Part shown: in pieces, positions 17,896 to 27,300 of the stretch
Numbering within the stretch: the first letter of the stretch is position 1
Layout of the letters: each line of letters opens with the position of its first letter
Assembly (NCBI RefSeq): GCF_011388215.1
Contig: NZ_CP049989.1
Coordinates: forward strand, 1 to 64,000
DNA from: Hydrogenophaga crocea
GTDB lineage: Bacteria; Pseudomonadota; Gammaproteobacteria; Burkholderiales; Burkholderiaceae_C
DNA length: 64,000 nt
Direction: 5' to 3'
Translations under genes and position numbers: made by a program
Notes under the pieces: model-generated
Databases searched by the model: none
What the model was told of the DNA's origin: nothing
The model's input: the letters and a program-made list of their open reading frames with translations, nothing else

Positions 17896-19448
17896 CACGC
17901 TGGCGCCATCGGCAGGCCCAGGGCCTCGCAGGCGCGTTGCGCCGCCAGCCGACCCGAGAGCGCGGCCATGGGCAGGCCCGGGCCCGGGTGCACGCTGCCG
18001 CCGGCCAGGCTCAGGCCAGGCACGGCGCTGCGCGCGGCCGCGCGCGCGAAGCTCGACCGCCAGCCGTGCGGGGCGCGGCCGTAGAGCGCACCGCCGCTGC
18101 CGGGGTAGCGCGCCGCGAACTCGGCCGGCCCGCGGCGCAGCAGGCCCTCGCGCGGCCCGCCCAGCGCGATCGCCAGCCCCGCGTCGGCCAGGCGCTGCTG
18201 CACCTGGCGTTCGCAGGCGCGCAAGGCGGCCGCATCGGGCTGGCCCTGCCCGCCGTGGCCGAGCGCGGGCGCGTTCACCAGGCACAGCAGGCGGTCGTGC
18301 GGCGCGGCCGTGCCGGTGGCGGCCTCGCGGTCCTGCGCGCAGAGGTAGATCGTGGGGTCGGCCGGCAGGCGCCGCTCGCCGAACAGCTGCTGAAACTCGC
18401 GCGGACCGTCGTGCGCGAAATACACGTTGTGGCGCAGCAGATCGGCCGCCTGGCGCGGCACCACCGCGGTCCAGGTGAGGGCCGAGAGCGAACGCGCGTG
18501 CGCCGCCACCGGGGCCGCCGCGCCCCGCGCGCCATCGCCGAGCAGGCCGGCCGGCAGCGCCGACACGTCGCCGTTGAACACCACGTGGTCGGCGGCCACC
18601 ACCTCGCCGCCCGCGAGCACCACACCGGCCACACGCGCGCCGCGCCAGTGCAGCGCGCGCACCGCGCAGCCGCAGCGCAGCGGCACCGCGCGCGCACGCA
18701 GCCAGCCCACCAGCACCTGCGCGAGCCGGTACAGCCCGCCGGGCAGCGACCACACGCCCTGCTGCTCCACGTGCGCCACCACCATCAGCGTGGCGGGCGC
18801 GAGCTGGGGCGAGCCGCCGCAGTAAGTGGCGTAGCGGCCGAACAGCTGGCGCAGGCGCGGGTCGTGGAAATGGCGGCCGAGTTCGTGCCAGAGGCTGTGA
18901 AAGGGCGCGATGCGCGCCAGCCCGTGCGGCCCCTGGCGCGCCACACGCCAGGCCAGCGACCAGGGCGTGGGCCGCTGCGCCGCCATGAAGCTGTGCAGCA
19001 GTGTGTCGTGCACGCCGCGGATGCGCTCGCAGAAGGCGCGGTAGCGGTGCGCCTCGGCCGCGCCCGCGAAATCGCCGATGGCGTCGAGCGCGGCCGCCGG
19101 GTCGGCGGGCAGGTCGAAGCGGCTGCCGTCGGGCCAGTGGTGGCGCGCGAGCACCGGCAGCCGGGTGAGGCCGGTGGCGTCTTCGAGCGACTGGCCCGCA
19201 AGCGCCGCGAGTTCGTCGAACACCCAGCGCATGGTGAGCACCGTGGGCCCGGCGTCGAGCAGGTGTTCGCCCAGGCGCACCGGTTGCAGCTTGCCGCCCG
19301 GCGCGTCGGCGGCTTCGAGCACGCAGACCTCGGCGCCGCTGGCCGCCAGGTGCAGCGCCGCCGCGAGGCCGCCCACGCCCGCGCCTACCACCGCCACGCG
19401 GGGCGGACGGGTCGATTGACCGATGCGGTCCGAATGTCTACATTGCAT
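17895..19448 (-). CDS. crtD: Hydroxyneurosporene/methoxyneurosporene dehydrogenase CrtD
   Basis: A 517-residue CrtI-like FAD oxidoreductase that inserts the 3,4 double bond into hydroxylated or methoxylated neurosporene. Seen: the FAD fold VVGAGVGGLAAALHLAASG, the LDAGPTVLTMRWVFDEL motif that separates CrtD from CrtI, and the C-terminal LAGGSVHPGPGLPMAALSG. The only early ATG is at 19448, inside the operator-promoter region, so crtD may also have a very short leader. It is divergent from crtE. Confidence 0.93.
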   Translation of the reverse strand: MQCRHSDRIGQSTRPPRVAVVGAGVGGLAAALHLAASGAEVCVLEAADAPGGKLQPVRLGEHLLDAGPTVLTMRWVFDELAALAGQSLEDATGLTRLPVLARHHWPDGSRFDLPADPAAALDAIGDFAGAAEAHRYRAFCERIRGVHDTLLHSFMAAQRPTPWSLAWRVARQGPHGLARIAPFHSLWHELGRHFHDPRLRQLFGRYATYCGGSPQLAPATLMVVAHVEQQGVWSLPGGLYRLAQVLVGWLRARAVPLRCGCAVRALHWRGARVAGVVLAGGEVVAADHVVFNGDVSALPAGLLGDGARGAAAPVAAHARSLSALTWTAVVPRQAADLLRHNVYFAHDGPREFQQLFGERRLPADPTIYLCAQDREAATGTAAPHDRLLCLVNAPALGHGGQGQPDAAALRACERQVQQRLADAGLAIALGGPREGLLRRGPAEFAARYPGSGGALYGRAPHGWRSSFARAAARSAVPGLSLAGGSVHPGPGLPMAALSGRLAAQRACEALGLPMAPA

Positions 19449-19477
19449 GACACATTATGTGTCACGTTATCGTGACA
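19435..19477. promoter_or_regulatory. Tandem exact PpsR/CrtJ operators in the crtD-crtE divergent promoter
   Basis: Two exact TGT-N12-ACA sites occur at 19435-19452 and 19460-19477, seven bases apart. The second is almost fully palindromic (TGTCACG then CGTGACA). Paired sites of this spacing are typical of cooperatively bound CrtJ/PpsR tetramers at photosynthesis promoters. For crtE a possible -35 (TTGCAT, 19443-19448) lies in site 1 and the -10 region (about 19466-19472) in site 2. Site 1 also covers the crtD start codon. Confidence 0.85.
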
Positions 19478-19496
19478 ACCAACCGAGGAGTCACCC

Positions 19497-20399
19497 ATGA
19501 AAGCCATCACCCGCATCGAGCAGTCCCTGGCGGCGGCCATTGCCCTGGGCGAGGACGGCAGCTGTCCGCCGCGGCTCGCGGGCGCGATCCACCACGCGGT
19601 GTTCCCGGGCGGCGCGCGCATCCGGCCGCAGATCTGCCTCGCGGTGGCGCAGGCCTGCGGCGAGGACGACCCGCTGCTGGCCGACGCGACCGCCATCGCG
19701 CTCGAACTGCTGCACTGCGCCTCGCTCGCGCACGACGACCTGCCGTGCTTCGACAACGCCGACATGCGCCGCGGCCGCGCCTCGGTGCAGTGGGCCTACG
19801 GCCCGGCGCTGGCCGTGCTCGCGGGCGATGCGCTGATCGTGCGCGCCTTCCAGACCCTGGCCATGGGCGCCTGCCATTCGCCGCTGCGCCTGCCCGGGCT
19901 GATGGCCACCGTGGGCGCGGGCGTGGGCACACCGGGCGGCATCGTGGCCGGCCAGGCCTGGGAGTCCGAATCGCGCGTGGTGCTGGCCGACTACCAGCGC
20001 GCCAAGACGGGCGCGCTGTTCGTGGCCGCCACCATGGGCGGCGCACAGGCCGCGGGCGCCGACCCCGAGCCCTGGCGCGCGCTGGGCGACGGCCTGGGCC
20101 TGGCCTACCAGGTGGCCGACGACATCCGCGACGCCGCGGCCGACCCGGCGCTGATCGGCAAGCCCGTGGGCCGCGACGTGGCCCTGGGCCGCCCGAGCGC
20201 GGTGACCCAGCTCGGGCTCGAAGGCGCGCTCGCGCACTTTCGCGGCCTGATCGCGCAGGCGGCGGACGCGATCCCCGACTGCGAGGGCGGCTCCGGCCTG
20301 CGCCAGCTCGTGCTCGGTGAGTCCGAGCGCCTGATCCCCGCGTCCATGGCCGAGGCCCTGCGCCAGCGCGCCGCGCTCAGCGCCATCGTGTCGGCCTGA
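19497..20399 (+). CDS. crtE: Geranylgeranyl diphosphate synthase CrtE
   Basis: A 300-residue short-chain polyprenyl diphosphate synthase that makes the C20 precursor for carotenoids and the phytyl/geranylgeranyl tail. The first aspartate-rich motif is seen as [17 protein letters not shown] near residue 80-95, and the second as [14 protein letters not shown] near residue 205. GAGGAG lies before the ATG at 19497. crtF follows after 11 bases. Confidence 0.94.
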   Translation: MKAITRIEQSLAAAIALGEDGSCPPRLAGAIHHAVFPGGARIRPQICLAVAQACGEDDPLLADATAIALELLHCASLAHDDLPCFDNADMRRGRASVQWAYGPALAVLAGDALIVRAFQTLAMGACHSPLRLPGLMATVGAGVGTPGGIVAGQAWESESRVVLADYQRAKTGALFVAATMGGAQAAGADPEPWRALGDGLGLAYQVADDIRDAAADPALIGKPVGRDVALGRPSAVTQLGLEGALAHFRGLIAQAADAIPDCEGGSGLRQLVLGESERLIPASMAEALRQRAALSAIVSA

Positions 20400-20410
20400 G
20401 CGCCGCGCCC

Positions 20411-21568
20411 ATGTTCCGCTGGCGCGACGCCTGGCGGCGTTGGCGCAACCAGCGCCTGAGCGACCCCGCGTTCCGCGAGCGCGCCATGGCCTCGTGGTGG
20501 GGCCGGCGCGCGGCGCGGCGCAGCGCGGCGCGCCTGTTCGACGTGGTGGCCGGCTTCGTCTACTCGCAGGTGCTGAGCGCCTGCGTGGAGCTCGACCTGT
20601 TCGAGCGGCTGCGCGGCGGGCCGGTCGCGGCCGAACGGCTCGCGGCCGAGACCGGGCTCGACCCCGCGGCGATGCAGCGCCTGCTCGGCGCGGGCGTGGC
20701 CATCGGCCTGTTCGAGCCCACCAGCGACGGCCGCCTGGCCCTGGGCCCGCTGGGCGCGCCGCTGGTGGGCAATGCCGCGGTGCTCGCGCTGGTGCGCCAC
20801 CACGGCGCCTTCTACGCCGACCTGGCCGAGCCGCTGGCGCTGTTGCGGCGCGCGCCCGGCGGCGGGCGCGTGGCCGCGCAATGGCCTTACGCAGGCCACG
20901 CGCAGCCGCAGGCGCTCGACGGCGCGAGCGTGTCCGCCTACACCGAGCTCATGGCGGCCTCGCAGCCGCTGGTGGCGCAGCTGCTGCTCGACAGCCACCC
21001 TTTCGAGCGCGCGCAACGGCTGCTCGACGTGGGCGGCGGTTCGGGCCGCTTCCTGATGGCCGCGGCGCGGCGCGCGCCCGGTCTCGAGCTGCACCTGTTC
21101 GACCTGCCCGCGGTGGTGGCGCGCGCCGCGCCCGCGCTGGCCGCGGCCGGCCTGGCCGATCGCGTGCGCCTGCACGGCGGCGATTTCCTGCGCGACCCGC
21201 TGCCCCAAGGCATGGACACCGCGACCCTGGTGCGCGTGCTGCACGACCACGACGACCCCGAGGCGCTCGCGCTGCTGCGCCGCGTGCACGCGGCGCTGGC
21301 GCCGGGCGGCGTGCTGCTGGTGGCCGAGCCCATGGCCGGCACCGCGGGCGCGGCCGGCATGGCCGACGCCTACCTCGACCTCTACCTCTGGGCCATGGGG
21401 CAGGGCGCCACGCGCAGCGCGGCGCGCATCGGCGAACTGCTGGCGGCCGCGGGCTTCGAAGCGGTGCGCGAGTGCCCGACCGCGCTGCCGCTGCAGGCGC
21501 GCGTGCTGCGCGCGCACAAGGCGGGCCTGTCAAACAACCGTTCGGAAGTCGGTGTAAAGACAAGTTGA
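20411..21568 (+). CDS. crtF: Demethylspheroidene O-methyltransferase CrtF
   Basis: CrtF transfers a methyl group from S-adenosylmethionine to the tertiary hydroxyl of demethylspheroidene. The 385-residue product has an N-terminal dimerisation/winged-helix region (FDVVAGFVYSQVLSACVELDLF) and a C-terminal SAM fold with LLDVGGGSGRFLMAA, the acidic LHLFDLPAVV strand end and the VRVLHDHDD motif. Its stop lies just 10 bases before the GTG taken as the likely start of bchC plus its promoter, so the bchC promoter sits partly within the end of crtF. Confidence 0.94.
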   Translation: MFRWRDAWRRWRNQRLSDPAFRERAMASWWGRRAARRSAARLFDVVAGFVYSQVLSACVELDLFERLRGGPVAAERLAAETGLDPAAMQRLLGAGVAIGLFEPTSDGRLALGPLGAPLVGNAAVLALVRHHGAFYADLAEPLALLRRAPGGGRVAAQWPYAGHAQPQALDGASVSAYTELMAASQPLVAQLLLDSHPFERAQRLLDVGGGSGRFLMAAARRAPGLELHLFDLPAVVARAAPALAAAGLADRVRLHGGDFLRDPLPQGMDTATLVRVLHDHDDPEALALLRRVHAALAPGGVLLVAEPMAGTAGAAGMADAYLDLYLWAMGQGATRSAARIGELLAAAGFEAVRECPTALPLQARVLRAHKAGLSNNRSEVGVKTS

Positions 21569-21596
21569 CATTTATAAATGTCAGCTTACGATGACG
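21553..21596 (+). promoter_or_regulatory. bchC promoter with paired PpsR/CrtJ operators
   Basis: An exact TGT-N12-ACA site (21553-21570) is followed 8 bases later by a second site with one mismatch, TGT-N12-ACG (21579-21596). The 8-base separation matches the paired CrtJ sites described at the Rhodobacter capsulatus bchC promoter. TTGACA (21565-21570) at the end of site 1 and TACGAT (21587-21592) in site 2, 16 bases apart, make a plausible core promoter with a start near 21599. The promoter overlaps the last codons of crtF. Confidence 0.8.
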
Positions 21597-21598
21597 TT

Positions 21599-22546
21599 GT
21601 GACCTCCGAACTCGACACCCTTGCCATCGTCCTGCACCAGCCCCGAGCGCTGCGGCCGGACCCGCTGCGGGTGTGTGCCCCGGGCGCGGCCGACGTGTTG
21701 GTGCAGGTGGGCTGGAGCGGTATCAGCACCGGCACCGAACGCCTGCTGTGGGATGGCCGCATGCCCGCCTTCCCTGGCATGGGCTACCCGCTGGTGCCGG
21801 GCTACGAATCGGTGGGCGAGGTGGTGCACGCCGGCCCCGAGGCCGGCCTGCGCACGGGCGACACGGTGTTCGTGCCCGGCAGCAACTGCTTCGGCAGCGT
21901 GCGCGGCCTGTTCGGCGGCGCATCGCGGCGCGTGGTGCTGCCGGCGGCGCGCGCGCTGCGCATCGACCCCGCCTTGCGCGAGCGCGGCGTGCTGTTCGCG
22001 CTCGCGGCCACCGCGCTGCACGCGCTGCGCGCCTGCGCCGAGCCGGTGGAGCTGATCGTGGGCCACGGCACGCTGGGCCGCCTGCTGGCGCGGCTGGCGC
22101 TGCTCGAGGGCGCACAGCCCGTGGTGTGGGAAACCGATCCCCAGCGGCGCGGCGGTGCGCCGGGCTACGCGGTGGTCGACCCCGCCACCGACGAACGCCG
22201 CGGCCTGCGCTCGGTGATCGACGCGAGCGGCGACGCCGCCGTGCTCGACGCACTGATCGCGCGGCTGGCCCCCGGCGGCGGCCTGGTGCTCGCGGGCTTC
22301 TACGAGCAGCCGCTCTCGTTCCAGTTCGCCCCGGCCTTCATGCGCGAGCTGCGCCTGCGCGTGGCCGCGCAGTGGCAGCCCGACGACCTGGCCGCGGTGC
22401 GCGCGCTGGTCGACAGCGGCCGGCTCGATCTCGATGGCTTGATCACCCACCAGCGCGCGGCGCGCGAGGCGCCCCAGGCCTACGCCACCGCGTTCGGTGA
22501 CCCGGACTGTCTCAAGATGGTTCTCGATTGGAGGGCTTGCCCATGA
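21599..22546 (+). CDS. bchC: Bacteriochlorophyllide a dehydrogenase BchC
   Basis: BchC oxidises the 3-hydroxyethyl group of 3-desacetyl bacteriochlorophyllide to acetyl. It is an MDR-type dehydrogenase with WSGISTGTERLLWDG near the N-terminus, PLVPGYESVGEVV, and a nucleotide-binding segment around LIVGHGTLGRLLARL. I draw it from the GTG at 21599 (315 residues) because the predicted promoter would initiate there and family members begin close to LDTLAIVL. An ATG at 21578 would add 7 residues but lies inside operator site 2 and the -10 region. The stop overlaps bchX (ATGA). Confidence 0.92.
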   Translation: MTSELDTLAIVLHQPRALRPDPLRVCAPGAADVLVQVGWSGISTGTERLLWDGRMPAFPGMGYPLVPGYESVGEVVHAGPEAGLRTGDTVFVPGSNCFGSVRGLFGGASRRVVLPAARALRIDPALRERGVLFALAATALHALRACAEPVELIVGHGTLGRLLARLALLEGAQPVVWETDPQRRGGAPGYAVVDPATDERRGLRSVIDASGDAAVLDALIARLAPGGGLVLAGFYEQPLSFQFAPAFMRELRLRVAAQWQPDDLAAVRALVDSGRLDLDGLITHQRAAREAPQAYATAFGDPDCLKMVLDWRACP

Positions 22547-23568
22547 ATTCCGTCAGCACCCTGGCCGCACCGCGTGAGGCGCCGCTGCAGTTCCACCCGC
22601 GCGAGGCCCTGCGCGCCGAGGCCGCGATGGAACCCGACCCTGTGGCCACCGGCCCGGTGACCAAGGAGACGCAGATCATCGCGATCTACGGCAAGGGCGG
22701 CATCGGCAAGAGCTTCACGCTCGCCAACCTCAGCTACATGATGGCGCAGCAGGGCAAGAAGGTGCTGCTGATCGGCTGCGACCCCAAGAGCGACACCACC
22801 AGCCTGCTGTTCGGCGGCAAGGCCTGCCCGACCATCATCGAGACCAGCTCGAAGAAAAAGCTCGCGGGCGAGGCGGTGGCCATCGGCGACGTGTGCTTCA
22901 AGCGCGACGGCGTGTTCGCGATGGAGCTCGGCGGCCCCGAGGTGGGCCGCGGCTGCGGCGGGCGCGGGATCATCCACGGCTTCGAGACGCTGGAGAAGCT
23001 GGGCTTTCACGACTGGGGCTTCGACTACGTGCTGCTCGACTTCCTGGGCGACGTGGTGTGCGGCGGCTTCGGCCTGCCGATCGCGCGCGACATGTGCCAG
23101 AAGGTGATCGTGGTCGGCAGCAACGACCTGCAAAGCCTCTACGTGGCCAACAACGTGTGCAGTGCGGTCGAGTACTTCCGCAAGCTCGGCGGCAACGTGG
23201 GCGTGGCCGGCATGGTCATCAACAAGGACGACGGCACCGGCCAGGCCCAGGCCTTCGCGCAGAACGCGGGCATCCCGGTGCTGGCCTCGATTCCTGCGCA
23301 CGACGACATCCGCCGCAAGAGCGCGGCCTACGACATCATCGGCAAGCCCGGGGGCACCTGGGGCCCGCTGTTCGAGGAGCTCGCGCGCAACGTGGCCGAG
23401 GCGCCGCCGCGGCGGCCCAGGCCGCAGACGCAGGACGAGCTGCTCGGCCTCTTCAGCGCCGACAGCGTGGGCCGCGACGTGGTGCTCGAACCCGCCACCA
23501 GCTTCGACATGTGCGGCCGCCAGGACGCGGTGCGGCCCAGCCTCGAAGTGGTCTACGACGAAAGCTGA
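22543..23568 (+). CDS. bchX: Chlorophyllide a reductase iron protein BchX
   Basis: BchX is the NifH-like ATP-dependent electron donor of chlorophyllide a reductase. The 341-residue product has the P-loop GKGGIGKS (residues 50-57), the CDPKSDTT switch, and the two cysteines that bridge the [4Fe-4S] cluster at the dimer interface, Cys138 (GCGGRG) and Cys173 (VCGGFG). The ATG at 22543 overlaps the bchC stop and is preceded by GGAGGG. The N-terminal extension before the P-loop is typical of BchX compared with BchL. Confidence 0.96.
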   Translation: MNSVSTLAAPREAPLQFHPREALRAEAAMEPDPVATGPVTKETQIIAIYGKGGIGKSFTLANLSYMMAQQGKKVLLIGCDPKSDTTSLLFGGKACPTIIETSSKKKLAGEAVAIGDVCFKRDGVFAMELGGPEVGRGCGGRGIIHGFETLEKLGFHDWGFDYVLLDFLGDVVCGGFGLPIARDMCQKVIVVGSNDLQSLYVANNVCSAVEYFRKLGGNVGVAGMVINKDDGTGQAQAFAQNAGIPVLASIPAHDDIRRKSAAYDIIGKPGGTWGPLFEELARNVAEAPPRRPRPQTQDELLGLFSADSVGRDVVLEPATSFDMCGRQDAVRPSLEVVYDES

Positions 23569-23575
23569 GCGCCCC

Positions 23576-25156
23576 ATGAGCGACGCCCAGCCCGGCGGCC
23601 CCGCCCGCACCATCCCGATCCGGTCCGTGCCGGCCGATGCGCCCGCGCCGCTCGCGGGTGACGGCGCGGGCTGCCACAACGGCCGCGAGCAGATGCAGGC
23701 CGCGGCCCAGGCCGCCGGCAAGGGCGAGACGCTCGCGCGCTACGCGGCCGACTACCCCAAGGCGCCCGACGCCGGCCCGCACGACCAGCCGCAGAGCATG
23801 TGCCCGGCCTTCGGTTCGCTGCGCGTGGGCCTGCGCATGCGCCGCACCGCCACCGTGCTCAGCGGCTCGGCCTGCTGCGTCTACGGCCTCACCTTCACCT
23901 CGCACTTCTACGGCGCGCGCCGCAGCGTGGGCTACGTGCCCTTCAACAGCGAAACCCTGGTGACCGGCAAGCTGTTCGAGGACATCCGCGAGGCGGTGCA
24001 CGGCCTGGCCGACCCGGCCCGGCTCGACGCCATCGTGGTCATCAACCTCTGCGTGCCCACCGCCAGCGGCGTGCCGCTGCAGTTGTTGCCGAAAGAGATC
24101 AACGGCGTGCGCGTGATCGGCATCGACGTGCCGGGCTTTGGCGTGCCCACCCACGCCGAGGCCAAGGACGTGCTGGCCGGCGCCATGCTGCGCTACGCGC
24201 GCAGCGAGGCCGAGGCCGGCCCGGTGGCCGCGCCGCGCGGCGGCCGCGGCGCGCTGCCCACGGTGGCGCTGCTGGGCGAGATGTTCCCGGCCGACCCCAT
24301 GGTGGTGGGCCGCATGCTCGAACCCATGGGCCTGGCCGTGGGGCCGGTGGTGCCCACGCGCGAATGGCGCGAGCTCTACGCCGCGCTCGACGCCACCGTG
24401 GTGGCCGCGATCCACCCCTTCTACACCGCGAGCGTGCGCGAGTTCGAGGCCGCGGGCCGGCCCGTGGTGGGCTCGGCCCCGGTGGGCCTGGACGGCACGC
24501 AGGACTGGCTGCGTGCGGTGGGCGAGGCCGCCAACGTGGCGCCCGAGCGCATCGCCGCGGCGCGCAACGCCATGCTGGGCGCCATGCGCGGCGTGCTCGC
24601 GGCCAACCCGGTGCGCGCGCGCATCACGCTCAGTGGCTACGAAGGCTCTGAACTCATCGTGGGCCGGCTGCTGGCCGACAGCGGGGCCGACCTGCGCTAC
24701 GTGGGCACGGCCTGCCCGCGCACACCCTGGAACGCGGCCGATGCCGAGTGGCTGCAGGCGCGCGGCGTGCACGTGCAGTTCCGTGCCTCGCTCGAACAGG
24801 ACCTGGCCGCGCTGCGCGAATGGCAGCCCGATCTGGCCATCGGCACCACGCCCGTGGTGCAGGCGGCCAAGCAGGCCTGCGTGCCCGCGCTGTACTTCAC
24901 CAACCTGATCTCGGCCCGGCCGCTGCTGGGCCCCGCAGGCGCGGGCGCGCTGGCCGAGGTGATCAACGCCGCGGTGGCCAGCCGCGCGCGCTTCGACCGC
25001 ATGAAGGCATTTTTCGGGGAGGCCGGCAGCGGCCACGCGGCCGGCGTGTGGGAAGCCGCGCAAGGCGTGCCGCGCGAGCGGCCCGAGTTCAAGGCCGAGC
25101 AGCGCCGGCTGATGGCCAAGGCCGAACGCCGCCGCAAGGCCGAGGAGATGATCTGA
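23576..25156 (+). CDS. bchY: Chlorophyllide a reductase subunit Y
   Basis: A NifD-like 526-residue subunit of the BchYZ catalytic component, which reduces the C7=C8 bond of chlorophyllide a. Cluster-ligand cysteines are visible in SMCPAFGSL and [17 protein letters not shown]. It starts seven bases after bchX and overlaps bchZ by one base. The product is slightly longer than many BchY proteins because of an N-terminal stretch rich in proline and glycine. Confidence 0.95.
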   Translation: MSDAQPGGPARTIPIRSVPADAPAPLAGDGAGCHNGREQMQAAAQAAGKGETLARYAADYPKAPDAGPHDQPQSMCPAFGSLRVGLRMRRTATVLSGSACCVYGLTFTSHFYGARRSVGYVPFNSETLVTGKLFEDIREAVHGLADPARLDAIVVINLCVPTASGVPLQLLPKEINGVRVIGIDVPGFGVPTHAEAKDVLAGAMLRYARSEAEAGPVAAPRGGRGALPTVALLGEMFPADPMVVGRMLEPMGLAVGPVVPTREWRELYAALDATVVAAIHPFYTASVREFEAAGRPVVGSAPVGLDGTQDWLRAVGEAANVAPERIAAARNAMLGAMRGVLAANPVRARITLSGYEGSELIVGRLLADSGADLRYVGTACPRTPWNAADAEWLQARGVHVQFRASLEQDLAALREWQPDLAIGTTPVVQAAKQACVPALYFTNLISARPLLGPAGAGALAEVINAAVASRARFDRMKAFFGEAGSGHAAGVWEAAQGVPRERPEFKAEQRRLMAKAERRRKAEEMI

Positions 25157-26628
25157 TGCTGGTGCTCGACCACGACCGTGCCGGCGGCTACTGGGGCGCC
25201 GTGTACGTGTTCACCGCGATCAAGGGCCTGCAGGTCGTCATCGACGGGCCCGTGGGCTGCGAGAACCTGCCCGTGACCAGCGTGCTGCACTACACCGACG
25301 CGCTGCCGCCGCACGAGCTGCCCATCGTGGTCACCGGCCTGGCCGAAGAACAGCTGGGCCGTGAAGGCACCGAGGGCGCGATGCGCCGCGCGCACGCCGC
25401 GCTCGACCCCGAGCTGCCCGCGGTGGTGGTCACGGGTTCGATCGCCGAGATGATCGGCGGCGGCGTGACGCCGCAGGGCACGAACCTGCTGCGCTTTCTG
25501 CCGCGCACCATCGACGAGGACCAGTGGCAGTGCGCCAACCGCGCCATGTTCTGGCTCTGGAGCGAGTACGGCCTGCGCCACGTGCCCGAGCGGCCTTCGC
25601 CGGCCGAGCGCGCGCCCGGCGTGAAGCCGCGCGTGAACCTCATCGGCCCGTGCTACGGCGCCTTCAACATGCCCAGCGACCTGGCCGAGATCCGCCGCCT
25701 GGTCGAGGGCATCGGCGCCGAGATCAACATGGTGTTCCCGCTCGGCAGCCACCTGGCCGACGTGCAGAACCTGGCCGATGCCGATGTGAACATCTGCCTG
25801 TACCGCGAGTTCGGCCGCATGCTCTGCGAGGCCCTGGGCCGGCCCTACCTGCAGGCGCCCATCGGCCTGCACAGCACCACGCAGTTCCTGCGCACGCTCG
25901 GCGAACTGCTGGGCCTGGACCCCGAGCCCTTCATCGAGCGCGAGAAGCACAGCACGGTCAAGCCGGTGTGGGACCTGTGGCGCTCGGTGACGCAGGACTT
26001 CTTCGCCACCGCAGGCTTTGCGGTGGTGGCCGGTGAGACCTACGCGCGCGGCCTGCGCCACTACCTCGAGGGCGAGCTCGGCCTGCCGTGCCGCTTCCAG
26101 GTGTCGCGCCAGGCGGGCAGCAAGACCGACAACGCCGAGGTGCGGCGCCTGCTCGCCGAGCGCTCGCCGCTGATCGTGTTCGGCAGCTACAACGAGCGCA
26201 TCTACCTGGCCGAGAACAGCGGCGCCATGATGCGCGCGAGCTTTGTGCCGGCCTCGTTCCCGCTGCCCATCGTGCGCCGCGCCACGGGCACGCCCTTCAT
26301 GGGCTATGCGGGCGCCACCTACGTGCTGCAGGAGGTGTGCAACGCGCTGTTCGACGCGCTGTTCCACATCCTGCCGCTGGGCACCGCGCTCGACGCCGGC
26401 GAGCCCACGCCCGCGCGCGCCGCGGCCGAAGCGCGGCCCTGGGACGACGAGGCGCGCGCGCTGCTCGAACGCCTGGTGCGCCAGGAACCCATGCTGGTGC
26501 AGATCTCGGCCGCCAAACGCCTGCGCGACCGCTGCGAGGCCGACGCGCAAAAGGCCAGCGAACCCAGCATCACCGCCGAGCGCGTGCAGCGCTCGCGCGC
26601 GGCCTTGCTCACAGGGGCCGGTGCATGA
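25156..26628 (+). CDS. bchZ: Chlorophyllide a reductase subunit Z
   Basis: The NifK-like partner of BchY, 490 residues. The N-terminus [16 protein letters not shown] and the cluster-ligand [10 protein letters not shown] are clear, as are [14 protein letters not shown] and [13 protein letters not shown]. The start ATG overlaps the bchY stop. It is the last gene of the bchCXYZ run, 132 bases before pufB, the arrangement of the puf superoperon in purple bacteria. Confidence 0.96.
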   Translation: MLVLDHDRAGGYWGAVYVFTAIKGLQVVIDGPVGCENLPVTSVLHYTDALPPHELPIVVTGLAEEQLGREGTEGAMRRAHAALDPELPAVVVTGSIAEMIGGGVTPQGTNLLRFLPRTIDEDQWQCANRAMFWLWSEYGLRHVPERPSPAERAPGVKPRVNLIGPCYGAFNMPSDLAEIRRLVEGIGAEINMVFPLGSHLADVQNLADADVNICLYREFGRMLCEALGRPYLQAPIGLHSTTQFLRTLGELLGLDPEPFIEREKHSTVKPVWDLWRSVTQDFFATAGFAVVAGETYARGLRHYLEGELGLPCRFQVSRQAGSKTDNAEVRRLLAERSPLIVFGSYNERIYLAENSGAMMRASFVPASFPLPIVRRATGTPFMGYAGATYVLQEVCNALFDALFHILPLGTALDAGEPTPARAAAEARPWDDEARALLERLVRQEPMLVQISAAKRLRDRCEADAQKASEPSITAERVQRSRAALLTGAGA

Positions 26629-26651
26629 ACGCGCACCGCCCCTCCGTCTGT

Positions 26652-26672
26652 GCAACCGGCGCCGCCGGTTGC
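26652..26672 (+). other. Hairpin between bchZ and pufB
   Basis: GCAACCGGC, GCC, GCCGGTTGC make a perfect 9-base stem with a 3-base loop, followed by a C-run rather than a T-run. It lies in the 132-base bchZ-pufB gap. It may attenuate read-through or mark an mRNA processing site in the bch-puf superoperon. It is not a canonical terminator. Confidence 0.55.
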
Positions 26673-26760
26673 CCCCCCAGTCGCGCCATCCGGGGCGGCG
26701 ACCCTCTTCCGCGGGGGCGGTTCGCGGTCAAGGCCGAAAGGCATTCAAGGAGAACGTTAT

Positions 26761-26991
26761 ATGTCTGATAGCAGAGGTGGTTCGCTGTCCGGACTCACGG
26801 ACAGTGAGGCCAGAGAGTTCCATGGCATCTTCGTCACCAGCTTCATCGTCTTCACGCTGGTTGCCATCGTCGCGCACTTCCTGGCGTGGCAGTGGCGGCC
26901 CTGGCTGCCGAGCGTGAACGGCTACGCGATGCTGTTCGAAGACATCAAGAACGTGGCCGCTGCCTACACGGCCGTGGCCATCAGCGCCTGA
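26761..26991 (+). CDS. pufB: Light-harvesting 1 beta polypeptide
   Basis: The beta subunit of the LH1 antenna, 76 residues from the ATG at 26761 with an AAGGAG ribosome site upstream. The N-terminal [12 protein letters not shown] motif, the bacteriochlorophyll-ligand histidine in [15 protein letters not shown] and the aromatic WRPWLP turn are typical. After this turn the protein continues for about 25 residues ([15 protein letters not shown] and on), longer than the classical LH1 beta chains of about 50 residues that I know. Confidence 0.94.
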   Translation: MSDSRGGSLSGLTDSEAREFHGIFVTSFIVFTLVAIVAHFLAWQWRPWLPSVNGYAMLFEDIKNVAAAYTAVAISA

Positions 26992-27002
26992 GGAGACACG
27001 TC

Positions 27003-27197
27003 ATGTGGCGACTCTGGACCCTGTTCGACCCGCGCAGAACCCTCGTGGCCCTGTTCACGTTCCTGTTCGCGCTGGCCCTGGTGATTCACTTCATCCTGCT
27101 CAGCACCGACCGCTTCAACTGGCTCGAAGGGCCGGCCAAGAAGACCACGGTGTCGCAGAACGCCCCGATGCCGGGGGCGGCCACCGCTTCGAAGTAA
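27003..27197 (+). CDS. pufA: Light-harvesting 1 alpha polypeptide
   Basis: The 64-residue alpha subunit of LH1. It begins [14 protein letters not shown], then a single helix containing the bacteriochlorophyll-binding histidine ([18 protein letters not shown]) and an Ala/Pro-rich C-terminal tail. It starts 11 bases after pufB, with AGGAGA before the ATG. Confidence 0.95.
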   Translation: MWRLWTLFDPRRTLVALFTFLFALALVIHFILLSTDRFNWLEGPAKKTTVSQNAPMPGAATASK

Positions 27198-27201
27198 GCG
27201 C

Positions 27202-27272
27202 CACCGCGGGTGGGCGGTGTCCGGTGCCTTGTGCCCGGCCCGCCCGCCCGGTTTCCCCGCCGGCACGGGCGG
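27202..27272 (+). other. GC-rich hairpins between pufA and pufL
   Basis: Two stem-loops can be drawn in the 103-base pufA-pufL gap: CACCGC/GCGGTG (27202-27219, 6-base loop) and CCGCCCG/CGGGCGG (27240-27272, 19-base loop). In Rhodobacter, intercistronic hairpins here stabilise the pufBA mRNA segment and set the antenna to reaction-centre ratio. The same role is plausible by position but is inferred. Confidence 0.5.
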
Positions 27273-27300
27273 CTGCCCGGTTCGCGAATGGAGAGCGACC

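Noticed and set aside
26681..26760. Search for an FNR/PpsR site directly before pufB
   Set aside because: No TGT-N12-ACA or TTGAT-N4-ATCAA element was found, so pufB is probably driven from the upstream bchC/crtE promoters or an unrecognised one.
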